From positions 43,055 through 107,054 of the forward strand of contig NZ_SLXE01000005.1 of NCBI RefSeq assembly GCF_004341385.1: a DNA stretch of 64,000 nt. The letters are read 5' to 3'. A model generated the notes under the pieces. That model did no database searches. It was not told the origin of the DNA and saw only the letters and a program-made list of their open reading frames with translations. The stretch is from Uruburuella suis (GTDB lineage Bacteria > Pseudomonadota > Gammaproteobacteria > Burkholderiales > Neisseriaceae). Shown here piece after piece: positions 40,078-49,244 of the stretch (positions are counted from its first letter, which is position 1; every line of letters begins with the position of its first letter). A program made the position numbers and the translations under genes.

Positions 40078-41619
40078 ATGAATATCCTCGAAATCGAAAA
40101 CCTCAGCGCCGCTTTTCCCGGCAAACCGGTGCTGCACGACATCAATCTTAGCGTGCGCCGCGGCCGCAAACTGGCGATTGTGGGCGAGAGCGGCAGCGGC
40201 AAAACGGTGTTGGCGCAAGGCATTATGCAGCTTAATCCGGCGGTGTCGCTCACAGGCCGTCTGAATTTCAACGGCGAAAACCTGCTTGGAAAATCACCGC
40301 GCCAATTGCAGAAGCTGCGCGGTAAAAGCATAGGCATGGTGTTTCAAGAGCCGATGACGGCGCTCAATCCGGTGATGCCGGTGGGCAGGCAAATTGCCGA
40401 AGTGCTCACGCTGCATTTGGGTTTGCCGCCGAAACAGGCATGGGCAAAAGCGGTGGCTTTGCTGGCCGAAACCGGCATACACGAGCCTGAAACCAAGGCG
40501 CTGTCTTATCCGTTTCAGCTCTCCGGCGGCCAGCGCCAGCGGGCGATGATTGCGATGGTAGTGGCGGCCGAGCCGCAACTTTTGATTGCCGATGAGCCCA
40601 CCACGGCGCTGGATGTGGCGGTGCAGGCGCAGATTCTCGATTTGCTCGCGCGCCTGCAGGCCGAGCATCAAATGACCATGCTCTACATCACCCACGATTT
40701 GAACTTGGTGCGCCGCTTTGCCGACGATGTGGCGGTGATGCAGGGTGGGCGCATTGTGGAACAGGGCAGCGTGGCCGATGTGTTTGCCCGCCCGCAACAC
40801 GATTACACCAAAATGCTGCTGGGCATCGGTGCACGGCGCGAAGTGGGCGCTGTGCCTGCTGATGCGGCCACGGTGCTGGCGGCCGAGCAAATCAGCGTGG
40901 CGGTGAGCGAGCGCGTGGGCTGGTTTAAAAAGCGCGAAAAAATCCTGCTCGAGCCTTTATCGTTTGATTTGAAGGCGGGTGAAACGCTGGGCATTATCGG
41001 CGAGAGCGGCAGCGGCAAAACCACGCTGGCCAAAGCGCTGATGCGGTTGATGCCGGCCAAAGGCCGTCTGAACATCAACGGGCAGGCGTGGCGGCCCGAG
41101 CTTAGACGCGAAATGCAGATGGTGTTTCAAGACCCGTTTGGCGCATTCAACCCGCGCATGACGGTGCTGGAAATTGTGTCGGAAGCCTTGCGCGTGTATG
41201 AGCCGCAGCTGAATCAGGCCGCCATGCGTGCGCGGGTGGGTGAAGTGTTGCGGCAGGTGGGGCTGGATGACGATATTTTGAGCCGCTATCCGCATGCTTT
41301 TTCCGGCGGCCAGCGCCAGCGGCTGGCGATTGCGCGCGCCATTATCGTGCGCCCGCAGGTGTTGGTGCTCGATGAGCCCACCAGCGCGCTCGATGTGCAA
41401 TGGCAGCAACAGATCTTGGCTTTGCTCGCCGATTTGCAGCGGCAGCACGGGCTGAGCCTGATCATCATCAGCCACGATTTGGCCGTGATCCGCGCACTTG
41501 CGCATCGGGTGATGGTGTTGAAAGACGGCTGTGTGATAGAAGCAGGCAAGGTGGAGACGGTGTTTGCCAAACCGAATGCAGACTATACAAAAAAACTATT
41601 GATGCACGCGGGCACTTGA
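40078..41619 (+). CDS. yejF: Tandem ABC ATPase YejF
   Basis: This 513-residue protein fuses two ATPase domains that drive YejBE. Walker A is GESGSGKT in both halves, signatures are LSGGQRQR and FSGGQRQR, and Walker B LLIADEPTTALD and LVLDEPTSALD. The OppD/OppF-like order fits YejF. Two DUS copies are in frame (near 40255 and 41061, both read as GRLN). YejABEF in enterics imports microcin C and peptides. Confidence 0.94.
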   Translation: MNILEIENLSAAFPGKPVLHDINLSVRRGRKLAIVGESGSGKTVLAQGIMQLNPAVSLTGRLNFNGENLLGKSPRQLQKLRGKSIGMVFQEPMTALNPVMPVGRQIAEVLTLHLGLPPKQAWAKAVALLAETGIHEPETKALSYPFQLSGGQRQRAMIAMVVAAEPQLLIADEPTTALDVAVQAQILDLLARLQAEHQMTMLYITHDLNLVRRFADDVAVMQGGRIVEQGSVADVFARPQHDYTKMLLGIGARREVGAVPADAATVLAAEQISVAVSERVGWFKKREKILLEPLSFDLKAGETLGIIGESGSGKTTLAKALMRLMPAKGRLNINGQAWRPELRREMQMVFQDPFGAFNPRMTVLEIVSEALRVYEPQLNQAAMRARVGEVLRQVGLDDDILSRYPHAFSGGQRQRLAIARAIIVRPQVLVLDEPTSALDVQWQQQILALLADLQRQHGLSLIIISHDLAVIRALAHRVMVLKDGCVIEAGKVETVFAKPNADYTKKLLMHAGT

Positions 41620-41700
41620 AATTTTGCGCCGAAACCCCTATTCTAAGCGCATCAAACAACCAACCGAATGCAGGCGCATTCACTTCAAAAGGAAACCGAC

Positions 41701-42027
41701 ATGAGCAATTTAATCGTACACGCCTCCGACGCGAGCTTTGAGCAAGATGTTTTGAAATCAGATGTGCCGGTGTTGCTGGATTTTTGGGCACCGTGGTGCG
41801 GCCCCTGCAAAATGATTGCGCCGATTTTGGATGAAGTGGCCGCCGAATTCGAGGGCAAGCTCAAAGTGGTGAAAATCAATATCGACGACAACGACCAAAC
41901 CCCGGCCAAATTCGGCGTGCGCGGCATTCCGACTTTGATGGTGTTTAAAGACGGTCAAAACGTGGCCACCAAAGTGGGTGCCTTGGCCAAAGGCCAATTG
42001 GTGGCGTTTGTAAACGCATCGATTTAA
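41701..42027 (+). CDS. trxA: Thioredoxin
   Basis: A 108-residue cytoplasmic disulfide reductase with the WCGPC active site (about residues 31-35) and the cis-proline loop RGIPTLM. The ATG at 41701 follows AAAGGAAACC. It is preceded by yejF with an 81-bp gap and closed by its own terminator, so it is probably monocistronic. Confidence 0.97.
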   Translation: MSNLIVHASDASFEQDVLKSDVPVLLDFWAPWCGPCKMIAPILDEVAAEFEGKLKVVKINIDDNDQTPAKFGVRGIPTLMVFKDGQNVATKVGALAKGQLVAFVNASI

Positions 42028-42037
42028 GCCGGATGAT

Positions 42038-42063
42038 AAAAAAGCTGCTGCGGCAGCTTTTTT
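42038..42063 (+). terminator. Intrinsic terminator after trxA
   Basis: GCTGC-TGCG-GCAGC is flanked by an A-run and a T-run, 11 bp past the stop. A canonical rho-independent terminator without DUS. Confidence 0.88.
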
Positions 42064-42087
42064 TATTTTTATCGGAATCAATAACAG

Positions 42088-42123
42088 AACAGGCCGTCTG
42101 AAACAGTTTTCAGACGGCCTGTT
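42088..42123. terminator. Inverted DUS hairpin between trxA and the convergent yceI-like gene
   Basis: AACAGGCCGTCTGAAA and its complement around a 4-base loop. Lying between convergent genes, it can act on both strands. Confidence 0.7.
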
Positions 42124-42154
42124 TATGGAATCAAACGGTTGGCCGTTTATCGGT

Positions 42155-42718
42155 TTATTGTTTGGCGGCTTCTATCTGAATGGTGAGCTTGACGTTTTTC
42201 GACATGCCGGCGGCCACCAGATAATTCATGCCCCATTTGCTGCGGTCGATCACGGTTTCAAAATCGCCGCCGCACACTTCGGTTTTCAGCATCGGGCTGT
42301 TGTAGCAGTTGAACTTGGTGGCTTTAAGCGTTACCGGATGGGTTTGGCCGAGCAGGGTGAGCGTGCCTTCAACGCTGCTCACTTTATTGCCCTTGAAATG
42401 CCATTTGCTGGATTGGAAGCGCATTTCGGGATATTGGGCGGCGTTAAACAAATCGGCGCTTTTCAGGTGCTCGTCGAAGCGGGCGTTGCCGGTGTTGAGC
42501 GAGCTGACGGGAATGCGCACATCCACCGAGCCGGTTTGTGCTTTCGGGTCGAATGCTACGGTGCCGGTGAGGTTGTAGAAGCCGCCGGTGTTGGTGGTGG
42601 CGCCGAAATGGTCGATGGCGAAGCGGGCATTGGCGTGGTGGCTGTCGATGGTGTAGGTGGCGGCGGAAGCAGCGCCGGCGGCCACGGCCAGTAAGCCGGC
42701 AAACAGGGTTTTTTTCAT
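42155..42718 (-). CDS. Periplasmic YceI-family protein
   Basis: The ATG at 42718 gives 187 residues with a signal peptide ending ...GAASA before ATYTIDS. The YceI lipocalin-like beta-barrel binds isoprenoid-type lipids in known structures. Family motifs seen are TYTIDSHHANARFAIDHFG, the GTVAFDPKAQTGSVDV strand and the closing MNYLVAAGMSKNVKLTI. Two cysteines (CYNSPMLKTEVCGG) may form a disulfide. Its cargo is not known. Confidence 0.9.
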   Translation of the reverse strand: MKKTLFAGLLAVAAGAASAATYTIDSHHANARFAIDHFGATTNTGGFYNLTGTVAFDPKAQTGSVDVRIPVSSLNTGNARFDEHLKSADLFNAAQYPEMRFQSSKWHFKGNKVSSVEGTLTLLGQTHPVTLKATKFNCYNSPMLKTEVCGGDFETVIDRSKWGMNYLVAAGMSKNVKLTIQIEAAKQ

Positions 42719-42768
42719 GAGGGCTCCTTGATTTTTTGAAAGTGAAAGTGTTTGCATCCTAACATGAA

Positions 42769-42796
42769 AAGCCGTCTGAAACATTTCAGACGGCTT
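42769..42796 (-). terminator. Inverted DUS-like hairpin after the cyclophilin gene
   Basis: AAGCCGTCTGAAA and its complement with a two-base loop lie about 35 bp past the cyclophilin stop on the minus strand, upstream of the yceI-like gene. Confidence 0.6.
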
Positions 42797-42831
42797 GATG
42801 ATATCTTTCCCATCAATTAAAGATGGGCGCT

Positions 42832-43398
42832 TTATGGCAGGATGCTTACTTTTTCAATCACCACCGGTTTCACCGGCACATTTTGATGATAAGCGCGGTT
42901 GGCGGTTTGCACTTTGGCGATTTTCTGCACCACATCCATGCCGCCGGTAACTTTACCAAACACGGCATAGCCGGCACCTTGGGGCGTGCGGTCTTTATAG
43001 TTTAGAAAATCATTGTCGGCCACGTTGATGAAAAATTGGCTGGTGGCGGAATTGGGGTTGGCGGTGCGTGCCATGGCGATGGTGCCGACGGTGTTTTTCA
43101 GGCCGTTTTCAGCTTCGTTGCTGATGGCTTTTTCGGTGGGTTTTTGCTCCATATCGGGGGTGAAGCCGCCGCCCTGAATCATAAAGCCGTCCATCACGCG
43201 GTGGAAAATAGTGCCGTTGTAGAAGCCTTTATTGGCATAGTTCACAAAATTGGCCACGGATTTGGGTGCTTTTTGCTCATCAAGTGAAAGGCGGATCTGC
43301 CCCATATTGGTGTCGATCACGGCGCGGGTTTCGGCTTGTGCGCCCAGCGCGGCAAAGCCGAGCAGGCCGCAGAGCAGGAATTTGGATAAAGTTTGCAT
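42832..43398 (-). CDS. Periplasmic cyclophilin-type peptidyl-prolyl isomerase
   Basis: The ATG at 43398 gives 188 residues with a signal peptide ending GAQA before ETRAVID. The cyclophilin core is complete: [15 protein letters not shown] with the catalytic arginine, and [15 protein letters not shown]. This is the PpiA-like secreted form, a folding helper for envelope proteins. It is followed by its own hairpin and is probably monocistronic. Confidence 0.92.
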   Translation of the reverse strand: MQTLSKFLLCGLLGFAALGAQAETRAVIDTNMGQIRLSLDEQKAPKSVANFVNYANKGFYNGTIFHRVMDGFMIQGGGFTPDMEQKPTEKAISNEAENGLKNTVGTIAMARTANPNSATSQFFINVADNDFLNYKDRTPQGAGYAVFGKVTGGMDVVQKIAKVQTANRAYHQNVPVKPVVIEKVSILP

Positions 43399-43469
43399 AA
43401 TGAGAAAACGGATATTAAATGGGTGCGTATTATCGCTGAATTTGCGGTTGTGGTTTGTAAAAAAGTGCA

Positions 43470-43501
43470 AAAGGCCGTCTGAAAGTTTTCAGACGGCCTT
43501 T
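43470..43501 (-). terminator. Inverted DUS terminator after fbp
   Basis: A 14-bp inverted AG-DUS stem lies about 22 bp past the fbp stop on the minus strand. Confidence 0.65.
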
Positions 43502-43523
43502 ATAAAACAATTACTTTGAATAT

Positions 43524-44495
43524 TTATACATGCAGCCGGCGCACATATTCCACTTCTTCGCGGCTGCCCATCACCACGGCCACGCGCTGGTGCAGGCCTT
43601 CGGGCTGGATGTCGAGCATATCGGCGGCGGCATTGGTGGCCGCGCCGCCGGCCTGCTCGAGAATCAAGCTCAAGGGGTTGGCTTCATACATCAGGCGCAG
43701 CTTGCCGGGCTTGGCGGGGTCGCGTGCGTCTTGCGGATACATAAACACGCCGCCGCGCATCAGGGTGCGGTGGATTTCGGCCACCATCGAGGCCACCCAG
43801 CGCATATTATAATTTTTGGCGCGCGGCCCGGTGTCGCCGGCGAGCAATTCGGCGATGTATTGCTGCATCGGCGCATACCAGTGGCGCTGGTTCGACATAT
43901 TGATGGCGAATTCTTTGGTTTGTGCGGGCACTTGCGGGTGGGCGCCGGTTTGCACGAATTGGCCGTTTTCATCAAGGGTAAACACAAACACGCCGTGCTT
44001 GAAGGTAAACACGAGCTGGGTTTGCGGGCCGTAGAGCACATAGCCGCTGGCGGCTTGGTCGCGGCCTTTTTGCAGAAACGATTCGGTAGCAAGCGCGCCT
44101 TGCGGCTTGGTGAGAATGGAGAAAATGGTGCCCACGGAAATATTCACATCGATATTGGACGAGCCGTCGAGCGGGTCAAACAGCACCAAATAGCGGCCTT
44201 CTTCATGGCAGGGCACGAATGTGTCTTCTTCTTCGCTGGCGAGCCCGGCCACATCGGCATTGGCTTTGAGCGCGGCAATCAGCACATCGTTGGCAATCAC
44301 ATCGAGTTTTTTCTGATCTTCGCCCTGCACATTGCCGCTGCCGGCTTCACCCAGCACGCCGGCCAGCGCACCCAGGCGCACTTGCCGGTTGATTTGCACG
44401 CAGGCATCGACCACGGATTGGAGCACGCCGCCCAGTTGGTCGGGCAGAGCGTGTTGTTGCAGGTGTTGGGGCAGGAATTCGGCCAGGGTAGTCAT
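43524..44495 (-). CDS. fbp: Class 1 fructose-1,6-bisphosphatase
   Basis: This is the gluconeogenic enzyme that dephosphorylates fructose-1,6-bisphosphate. The 323 residues include the metal-binding signature DPLDGSSNIDVNISVGTIFS and the sugar-binding region LRLMYEANPLSLILEQAGG. It lies downstream of a small lipoprotein gene with 12 bp between them, so they may be cotranscribed. Confidence 0.96.
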   Translation of the reverse strand: MTTLAEFLPQHLQQHALPDQLGGVLQSVVDACVQINRQVRLGALAGVLGEAGSGNVQGEDQKKLDVIANDVLIAALKANADVAGLASEEEDTFVPCHEEGRYLVLFDPLDGSSNIDVNISVGTIFSILTKPQGALATESFLQKGRDQAASGYVLYGPQTQLVFTFKHGVFVFTLDENGQFVQTGAHPQVPAQTKEFAINMSNQRHWYAPMQQYIAELLAGDTGPRAKNYNMRWVASMVAEIHRTLMRGGVFMYPQDARDPAKPGKLRLMYEANPLSLILEQAGGAATNAAADMLDIQPEGLHQRVAVVMGSREEVEYVRRLHV

Positions 44496-44507
44496 AAGTT
44501 TCTCGCT

Positions 44508-44870
44508 TTAGTGGGAATCGGTTGAGGGGGCGGAGGCGGGTTGATGCTGTTGAATCAAGGCTTCGATGCAGGGCTGGGCCGCGGTGTTGGCTTTGCTTTG
44601 CGTGGCTTCATCGATATTGCCGCTGATGGCGCGCGCGATGTCGGCCGGGGTGAGCACTTCCAGCGCTTTCTCGGCCGCGCATTGGCACACTTGCTGCTTT
44701 TGCTCGGACGAAATACGCGTGTTTTCCGGTATGCTTTCCACGCAGGCTTTGCTGAACGAACTGATAAATTCGCTGTTGAATTTTTCTTCGACGGCTGCTT
44801 TTTGCTCGCCGCAGGCTGCCAGCAATAAGAGGGCGGGCAATAAGGTGAGAATAGGGCGGGTGGTGCGCAT
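44508..44870 (-). CDS. Small lipoprotein of unknown function
   Basis: The 120-residue product has a signal peptide with lipobox LLAACG, so it is a predicted lipoprotein. The mature part is helical and contains three further cysteines (ACVES, CQCAAEK) plus one in PCIEAL, which could form disulfides. I do not recognise a named family. It is 12 bp upstream of fbp on the same strand. Confidence 0.82.
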   Translation of the reverse strand: MRTTRPILTLLPALLLLAACGEQKAAVEEKFNSEFISSFSKACVESIPENTRISSEQKQQVCQCAAEKALEVLTPADIARAISGNIDEATQSKANTAAQPCIEALIQQHQPASAPSTDSH

Positions 44871-44963
44871 AAAAAGCAGCTCTTTCGGTAAGCGGACAAT
44901 GAGGATTGTAATGCAAAGCGCGGCTGCTTTCTATCTTTGCCGCATCATCGGGTGAATTCATCA

Positions 44964-44998
44964 AGGCCGTCTGAACGCATAGCGGTTTCAGACGGCCT
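44964..44998 (-). terminator. Inverted DUS terminator after rlmJ
   Basis: AGGCCGTCTGAAC and GTTTCAGACGGCCT pair imperfectly around an 8-base loop, 5 bp past the rlmJ stop on the minus strand. Confidence 0.6.
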
Positions 44999-45003
44999 GT
45001 GGT

Positions 45004-45849
45004 TTATTTGATTTGAAAATCCAGCACAAAGCGCGCGCCATCGTCTTGCGCTAGCAAGGCGGCCAGCGCGGGCAGGCTCTCTTGCAGCTGCTGCGCCAAA
45101 AGATAGGGCGGGTTGATGATAAACATGCCGCTGCCGTGCATGCCGAAGCCGTCGGAGCGCGGGCGCTGCACATGCAGCTCGGCTTGCAGGTAATTATCGG
45201 GTGCAATCTTTTGCAGCTGCGCGGGCAATTTGCGGCTCTCTTCGCGGCTCAGGCAGGGATACCACACCAAATAGCAGCCTTGGGCAAAGCGCTTTTGCGC
45301 CTCTTTCAGGGTGTGCACCACGCGTTCGTAATCCTGTTTTTCTTCATAAGGCGGGTCGATCAACACCACGGCGCGGCGGGTGGGCGGCGGCAATAAGGCA
45401 ATCAAACCCTGATAGCCGTCGGCCTGCACCACTTGGCCGCGCCGCCCGAGCCGGGCTTGCTGCATATTGTGTTGCAGATGCTGGAAATCGGCCGGGTGCA
45501 GCTCAAACAAGCGCAGCTTGTCGGCCGGGCGCAGCATCGCCTGCGCGAGCCAGGGTGAGCCGCAATAAAGGTGCGGCTCGGGCAGAATCGCGTTCAGACG
45601 GCCTAAAAAGTCGTGCAAACCCGGCGGCAGCTTGGCGGCTTGCTGCAACAGGGCGATGCCTTGCTTGTATTCGCCCACTTTTTGCGCTTCGTTGCCGCGC
45701 AAATCGTAAAGCCCCGCGCCGCTGTGGGTGTCGATATACCAATAAGGTTTGTCTTTGCGGTTGAAATAATCGAGCGTGAGATAAAGCACGAAATGTTTGA
45801 GCATATCGGCATGGTTGCCGGCATGGAAAGCGTGGCGGTAGCTGAGCAT
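45004..45849 (-). CDS. rlmJ: 23S rRNA (adenine(2030)-N(6))-methyltransferase RlmJ
   Basis: It methylates A2030 of 23S rRNA before ribosome assembly. The 281 residues start MLSYRHAFHAGNHADMLKH, the characteristic RlmJ N-terminus that binds substrate. The methyltransferase catalytic motif is DPPYEEK. In other Neisseria-like genomes the family is annotated as RlmJ or YhiR. It is divergent from glpK. A DUS is embedded near 45593. Confidence 0.93.
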   Translation of the reverse strand: MLSYRHAFHAGNHADMLKHFVLYLTLDYFNRKDKPYWYIDTHSGAGLYDLRGNEAQKVGEYKQGIALLQQAAKLPPGLHDFLGRLNAILPEPHLYCGSPWLAQAMLRPADKLRLFELHPADFQHLQHNMQQARLGRRGQVVQADGYQGLIALLPPPTRRAVVLIDPPYEEKQDYERVVHTLKEAQKRFAQGCYLVWYPCLSREESRKLPAQLQKIAPDNYLQAELHVQRPRSDGFGMHGSGMFIINPPYLLAQQLQESLPALAALLAQDDGARFVLDFQIK

Positions 45850-45974
45850 GAAAGAGAGGCCGTCTGAAAGAATGGCGCTATTTTACGGGATTTATCCGCC
45901 CGCGAGTAGCGCCGCCGTTGCCAAAGCTGCTGCAAACGCGTTACATTTTGCCCAAACCACAACAAGGCACAATT

Positions 45975-47468
45975 ATGGCGGAACACTATATTTTATCGCT
46001 CGACCAGGGCACCACTTCTTCGCGTGCGATGATTTTCAACCATGCAGGCCAAATCGTTGCCAAGGCGCAAAAAGCCTTTGCCCAACATTTTCCCGAGCCG
46101 GGGCTGGTGGAGCATGATGCGAAAGAAATTTGGAGCACGCAGGTGTCGGTGCTGGCCGAAGCGCTGGCGCAATCGGGCATTGCCGCCGATCAAATCGCCG
46201 CCCTGGGCATCACCAACCAGCGCGAAACCACGATAGTGTGGGATAGAGCCAGCGGCGAGCCGGTGCACCGCGCCATTGTGTGGCAAGACCGGCGCACCGC
46301 CAAATATTGCGACAGCATCCGCGCCGCGCACGGCGACACCATCCGCGCCAAAACCGGCCTCGTGCTCGATGCTTATTTTTCCGCCACCAAGGTGAAATGG
46401 ATTTTAGACCATGTGCCCGGCGCCCGTGCGCGCGCCGAAAAAGGGGAATTGTGTTTCGGCACGGTAGACACATGGCTCGTGTGGAACCTCACCGAAGGGC
46501 GCACCTTCGTTACCGACCCCGGCAATGCAAGCCGCACCATGCTTTTCAACATCCACACGCTGCAATGGGACGAAGATTTGCTCGCCCTTTTCGATATTCC
46601 CCGCGCCATGCTGCCCGAAGTGAAATCCAGCAGCGAAATATACGGGCACACCGCGCCGCGCTTCACCAATCGGCCGATTGCCATTGCCGGCATCGCGGGC
46701 GACCAGCAAGCTGCCTTATTCGGCCAGCTCTGCCTGGATAAAGGCATGCTCAAAAACACCTACGGCACCGGCTGCTTTTTGTTGATGAACACCGGCGATA
46801 AACCTGTGGATTCACAACACAATCTGCTCGCCACCGTGGCCTGGAAAATCGGCGGCAAAACCACTTATGCGCTCGAAGGCGGCGTGTTTGTGGGCGGCGC
46901 GGCAATCCAATGGCTGCGCGACGGCGCGCGGCTGATACGCGAAGCCGATGAAATCAACACGCTGGCCGCTTCCGTGGCCGACAACGGCGGCGTGTATTTC
47001 GTGCCCGCGCTCTCAGGCATGGGCGCGCCTTATTGGGACCAATATGCGCGCGGCAGTTTTTTCGGCATCACCCGCTGCACGTCAAACGGCCACCTCGCCC
47101 GCGCCGTGCTTGAAGGCATTGCATTTCAGGTGTATGACATTGTAAAGGCGATGGAAGCCGATGCCGGCCAGGCCACCGCGCAATTGCGTGTGGATGGCGG
47201 CGCGAGCCAAAGCGATTATTTGATGCAGGTGCAGTCGGATTTGTTTGCCTTCGATATCGTGCGCCCACGCATCACCGAAACCACCGCCCTGGGCGCGGCT
47301 TATCTGGCCGGGCTGGCGGTGGGCTTTTGGCAGAGCACCGACGAATTGCGGGCGCAATGGCAGGCGGATAAAGTGTTTTCGCCGCAGCTGCCACCCGAGC
47401 GCGTGCAGAAAATGCTGCATTATTGGCATAAAGCGGTGAAGGCGGCGCAGCATTGGATTGATGATTGA
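45975..47468 (+). CDS. glpK: Glycerol kinase
   Basis: It phosphorylates glycerol to glycerol-3-phosphate. The ATG at 45975 gives 497 residues. It begins [18 protein letters not shown], the phosphate-1 loop of the FGGY kinases. Also present are [13 protein letters not shown], the [10 protein letters not shown] segment, and the C-terminal [13 protein letters not shown]. No glpF or glpD is adjacent. An unusually long terminator hairpin follows. Confidence 0.96.
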   Translation: MAEHYILSLDQGTTSSRAMIFNHAGQIVAKAQKAFAQHFPEPGLVEHDAKEIWSTQVSVLAEALAQSGIAADQIAALGITNQRETTIVWDRASGEPVHRAIVWQDRRTAKYCDSIRAAHGDTIRAKTGLVLDAYFSATKVKWILDHVPGARARAEKGELCFGTVDTWLVWNLTEGRTFVTDPGNASRTMLFNIHTLQWDEDLLALFDIPRAMLPEVKSSSEIYGHTAPRFTNRPIAIAGIAGDQQAALFGQLCLDKGMLKNTYGTGCFLLMNTGDKPVDSQHNLLATVAWKIGGKTTYALEGGVFVGGAAIQWLRDGARLIREADEINTLAASVADNGGVYFVPALSGMGAPYWDQYARGSFFGITRCTSNGHLARAVLEGIAFQVYDIVKAMEADAGQATAQLRVDGGASQSDYLMQVQSDLFAFDIVRPRITETTALGAAYLAGLAVGFWQSTDELRAQWQADKVFSPQLPPERVQKMLHYWHKAVKAAQHWIDD

Positions 47469-47528
47469 GGATCAATCGAAAGCGGTTTTGAAGCTTTGTC
47501 GACATTGTTTTTACGGTATATTTGAATC

Positions 47529-47574
47529 AAAGCCTCAGGCCGTCTGAAATATTTTTCAGACGGCCTGAGGCTTT
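47529..47574 (+). terminator. Long inverted DUS terminator after glpK
   Basis: A stem of about 20 bp, AAAGCCTCAGGCCGTCTGAA and its complement, ends in CTTTTG. It lies about 60 bp past the stop. The same AGCCTGAGG extension of the DUS is used after potD and ilvD. Confidence 0.8.
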
Positions 47575-47614
47575 TGTAAAACACCCGTTTTGTAAGATTT
47601 CGGCCTGTTTTATA

Positions 47615-47651
47615 TTGACATATCTATAAAACTAGATTTATTATAGCGTCC
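47615..47651 (+). promoter_or_regulatory. Promoter and operator of the ArsR-type regulator gene
   Basis: TTGACA (47615-47620) and TATTAT (47639-47644) are 18 bp apart. Between them lies the inverted repeat ATCTA-N6-TAGAT (47622-47637), an ideal place for autorepression. The predicted start of transcription (about 47651) is one base before the ATG, and no ribosome site is present, so the mRNA is probably leaderless. Confidence 0.6.
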
Positions 47652-47963
47652 ATGAAACCCACCGACACCTTCAAAGCCTTATCCAACGAATACCGCTATC
47701 AAATGCTGCTGTGGCTGAAAAGCCCGCAGCAGCATTTTGCCGCGCATGCGCATTGCGATGTGGTGCACGATTTTGAGGGCGGCGTGTGTGTGGGGCTGGT
47801 GGCCGAAAAAGCCGGGCTGGCCCAATCGGTGGTGTCGGGCTATCTCAACACCTTGAAAAAAGCCGGCCTGCTCGAATCGCGCCGTATCGGTAAATGGACG
47901 TATTACCGCTATCACCGCGCCGGCGTGGAAGCTTTATTGCAGCAATTGCGCGAGCAGATTTAA
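47652..47963 (+). CDS. ArsR-family winged-helix regulator
   Basis: This 103-residue protein has the ArsR fold, with recognition helix around LAQSVVSGYLNTLKKAGLLE and the wing RRIGKWTYYRYHR. A segment between the first helices is rich in His and Cys (His28, 32, 34, 39; Cys35, Cys46), which could bind metal or act as a thiol switch. It lies upstream of a luciferase-like and an OYE-like oxidoreductase gene, which are plausible but unproven targets. Transcription may be autorepressed through the palindrome in its promoter. Confidence 0.85.
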   Translation: MKPTDTFKALSNEYRYQMLLWLKSPQQHFAAHAHCDVVHDFEGGVCVGLVAEKAGLAQSVVSGYLNTLKKAGLLESRRIGKWTYYRYHRAGVEALLQQLREQI

Positions 47964-48007
47964 ACGGGCAGGGCGCAAATCTGCCCGCCTCCCCGCAGCC
48001 GCGGGAT

Positions 48008-48112
48008 TATGGTGAATTAAATTTGAACCGATACTGCGTTGGCTCGCCTTGCCGTACGTGTGTACTGTCTGCGGCTCGCCGCCTTGTCTTGATTCAAATT
48101 TAATCCACTATA
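48008..48112. repeat. Correia repeat enclosed element (short form)
   Basis: The 105-bp sequence has a degenerate left end (TATGGTGAATTAAATTTGAA) and a classical right end (TTCAAATTTAATCCACTATA), with the Correia core TCGCCTTGCCGTACGTGTGT. The length equals that of the internally deleted Correia class. It lies 45 bp after the ArsR gene and 97 bp before the next gene. Such elements in Neisseria can carry promoters or RNase III processing sites. Confidence 0.85.
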
Positions 48113-48209
48113 TTTTGATTTTATCCAATCTATATTTTTAGATATAAGAAATTATCGCTGAATTAAAACAGGCCGTCTGAAAGTAGGCTTGCCGTTGAAA
48201 GGAAAAATA

Positions 48210-49205
48210 ATGACCACACCCGCCGTATCCGCACTCAACCTCGTGCCCGTGCGCGCCGGCCACACCACCGAGCAGGCTTTGGCAAGCATGGTGGTGCTGG
48301 CGCAGCACACCGAAGCCTTGGGCTATAGCCGCTATTGGATTGCCGAGCACCACAACACCACCTCGCTCGCCAGCTCCGCCACTTCGATTTTAATCAGCCA
48401 CACGCTGCAACACACCCAGCGCATCCGTGTGGGCTCCGGCGGCGTGATGCTGCCCAACCACAGCCCGCTGATGGTGGCCGAGCAATACGGCACACTGGCC
48501 ACGCTTTATCCCGAGCGCGTGGATTTGGGATTGGGGCGCGCCCCCGGCACCGACCGCCTCACCGCCCAAGCCTTGCGCCGCGCCGAGCGCGAAACCTCGC
48601 TTGATTTTCCCGAAGATGTGGCCGCTTTGCAGCGCTATTTGGGTGATGCGGCAGGGCAGGGCTATGTGAAAGCCTTTCCCGGCATTGGCACCCATGTGCC
48701 GCTTTATATCCTCGGCTCCAGCACCGAAAGCGCTTATTTGGCTGCTGAAAAAGGGCTGCCTTATGTGTTTGCCGCCCATTTCGCGCCGCGTATGCTTGAA
48801 GAGGCGCTGGCGATTTACCGCAGCCGCTTCAGGCCGTCTGAAACCTTGGCGCAGCCTTATGCCATTGTGGCGCTCAATGTGATTGGCGCCGACGATGATC
48901 AAGCCGCGCAATATCTGGCCACCAGCCAGCAGCAATTTTTTCTCAACGTGGTGCGCAACAGCCGCCAGCCGCTCTCGCCGCCAGTCGACAGCATGGCCGG
49001 GCGCTGGAACGAGATGGAGCAACACACGGTTAACAGCATGACCGCCTGCTCTTTAATCGGCGGCCCCGCCACCTTGGCGGCGCAATTTAGCGAGCTGCAC
49101 ACGCGCCTGCGTGCCGATGAATATATGGCGGTGAGCTATATTTATGACGAAGCCTTGCAGTTTGCGTCTTACCGTTTGTTTAAAGAGGCGGTAGAGGCCG
49201 TCTGA
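48210..49205 (+). CDS. LLM-class flavin-dependent oxidoreductase
   Basis: The ATG at 48210 behind AAAGGA gives 331 residues. It belongs to the bacterial luciferase-like superfamily in the MsnO8/YhbW group, shown by the start [20 protein letters not shown], the RYWIAEHHN block and the [15 protein letters not shown] strand. Members use reduced flavin to oxidise varied substrates, which cannot be named here. It precedes the OYE-like gene by 40 bp. A DUS is in frame near 48831 (RPSET). Confidence 0.88.
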   Translation: MTTPAVSALNLVPVRAGHTTEQALASMVVLAQHTEALGYSRYWIAEHHNTTSLASSATSILISHTLQHTQRIRVGSGGVMLPNHSPLMVAEQYGTLATLYPERVDLGLGRAPGTDRLTAQALRRAERETSLDFPEDVAALQRYLGDAAGQGYVKAFPGIGTHVPLYILGSSTESAYLAAEKGLPYVFAAHFAPRMLEEALAIYRSRFRPSETLAQPYAIVALNVIGADDDQAAQYLATSQQQFFLNVVRNSRQPLSPPVDSMAGRWNEMEQHTVNSMTACSLIGGPATLAAQFSELHTRLRADEYMAVSYIYDEALQFASYRLFKEAVEAV

Positions 49206-49244
49206 AACCGATTTACGATTGATATTTAACCAAGAAAGCAAAAT

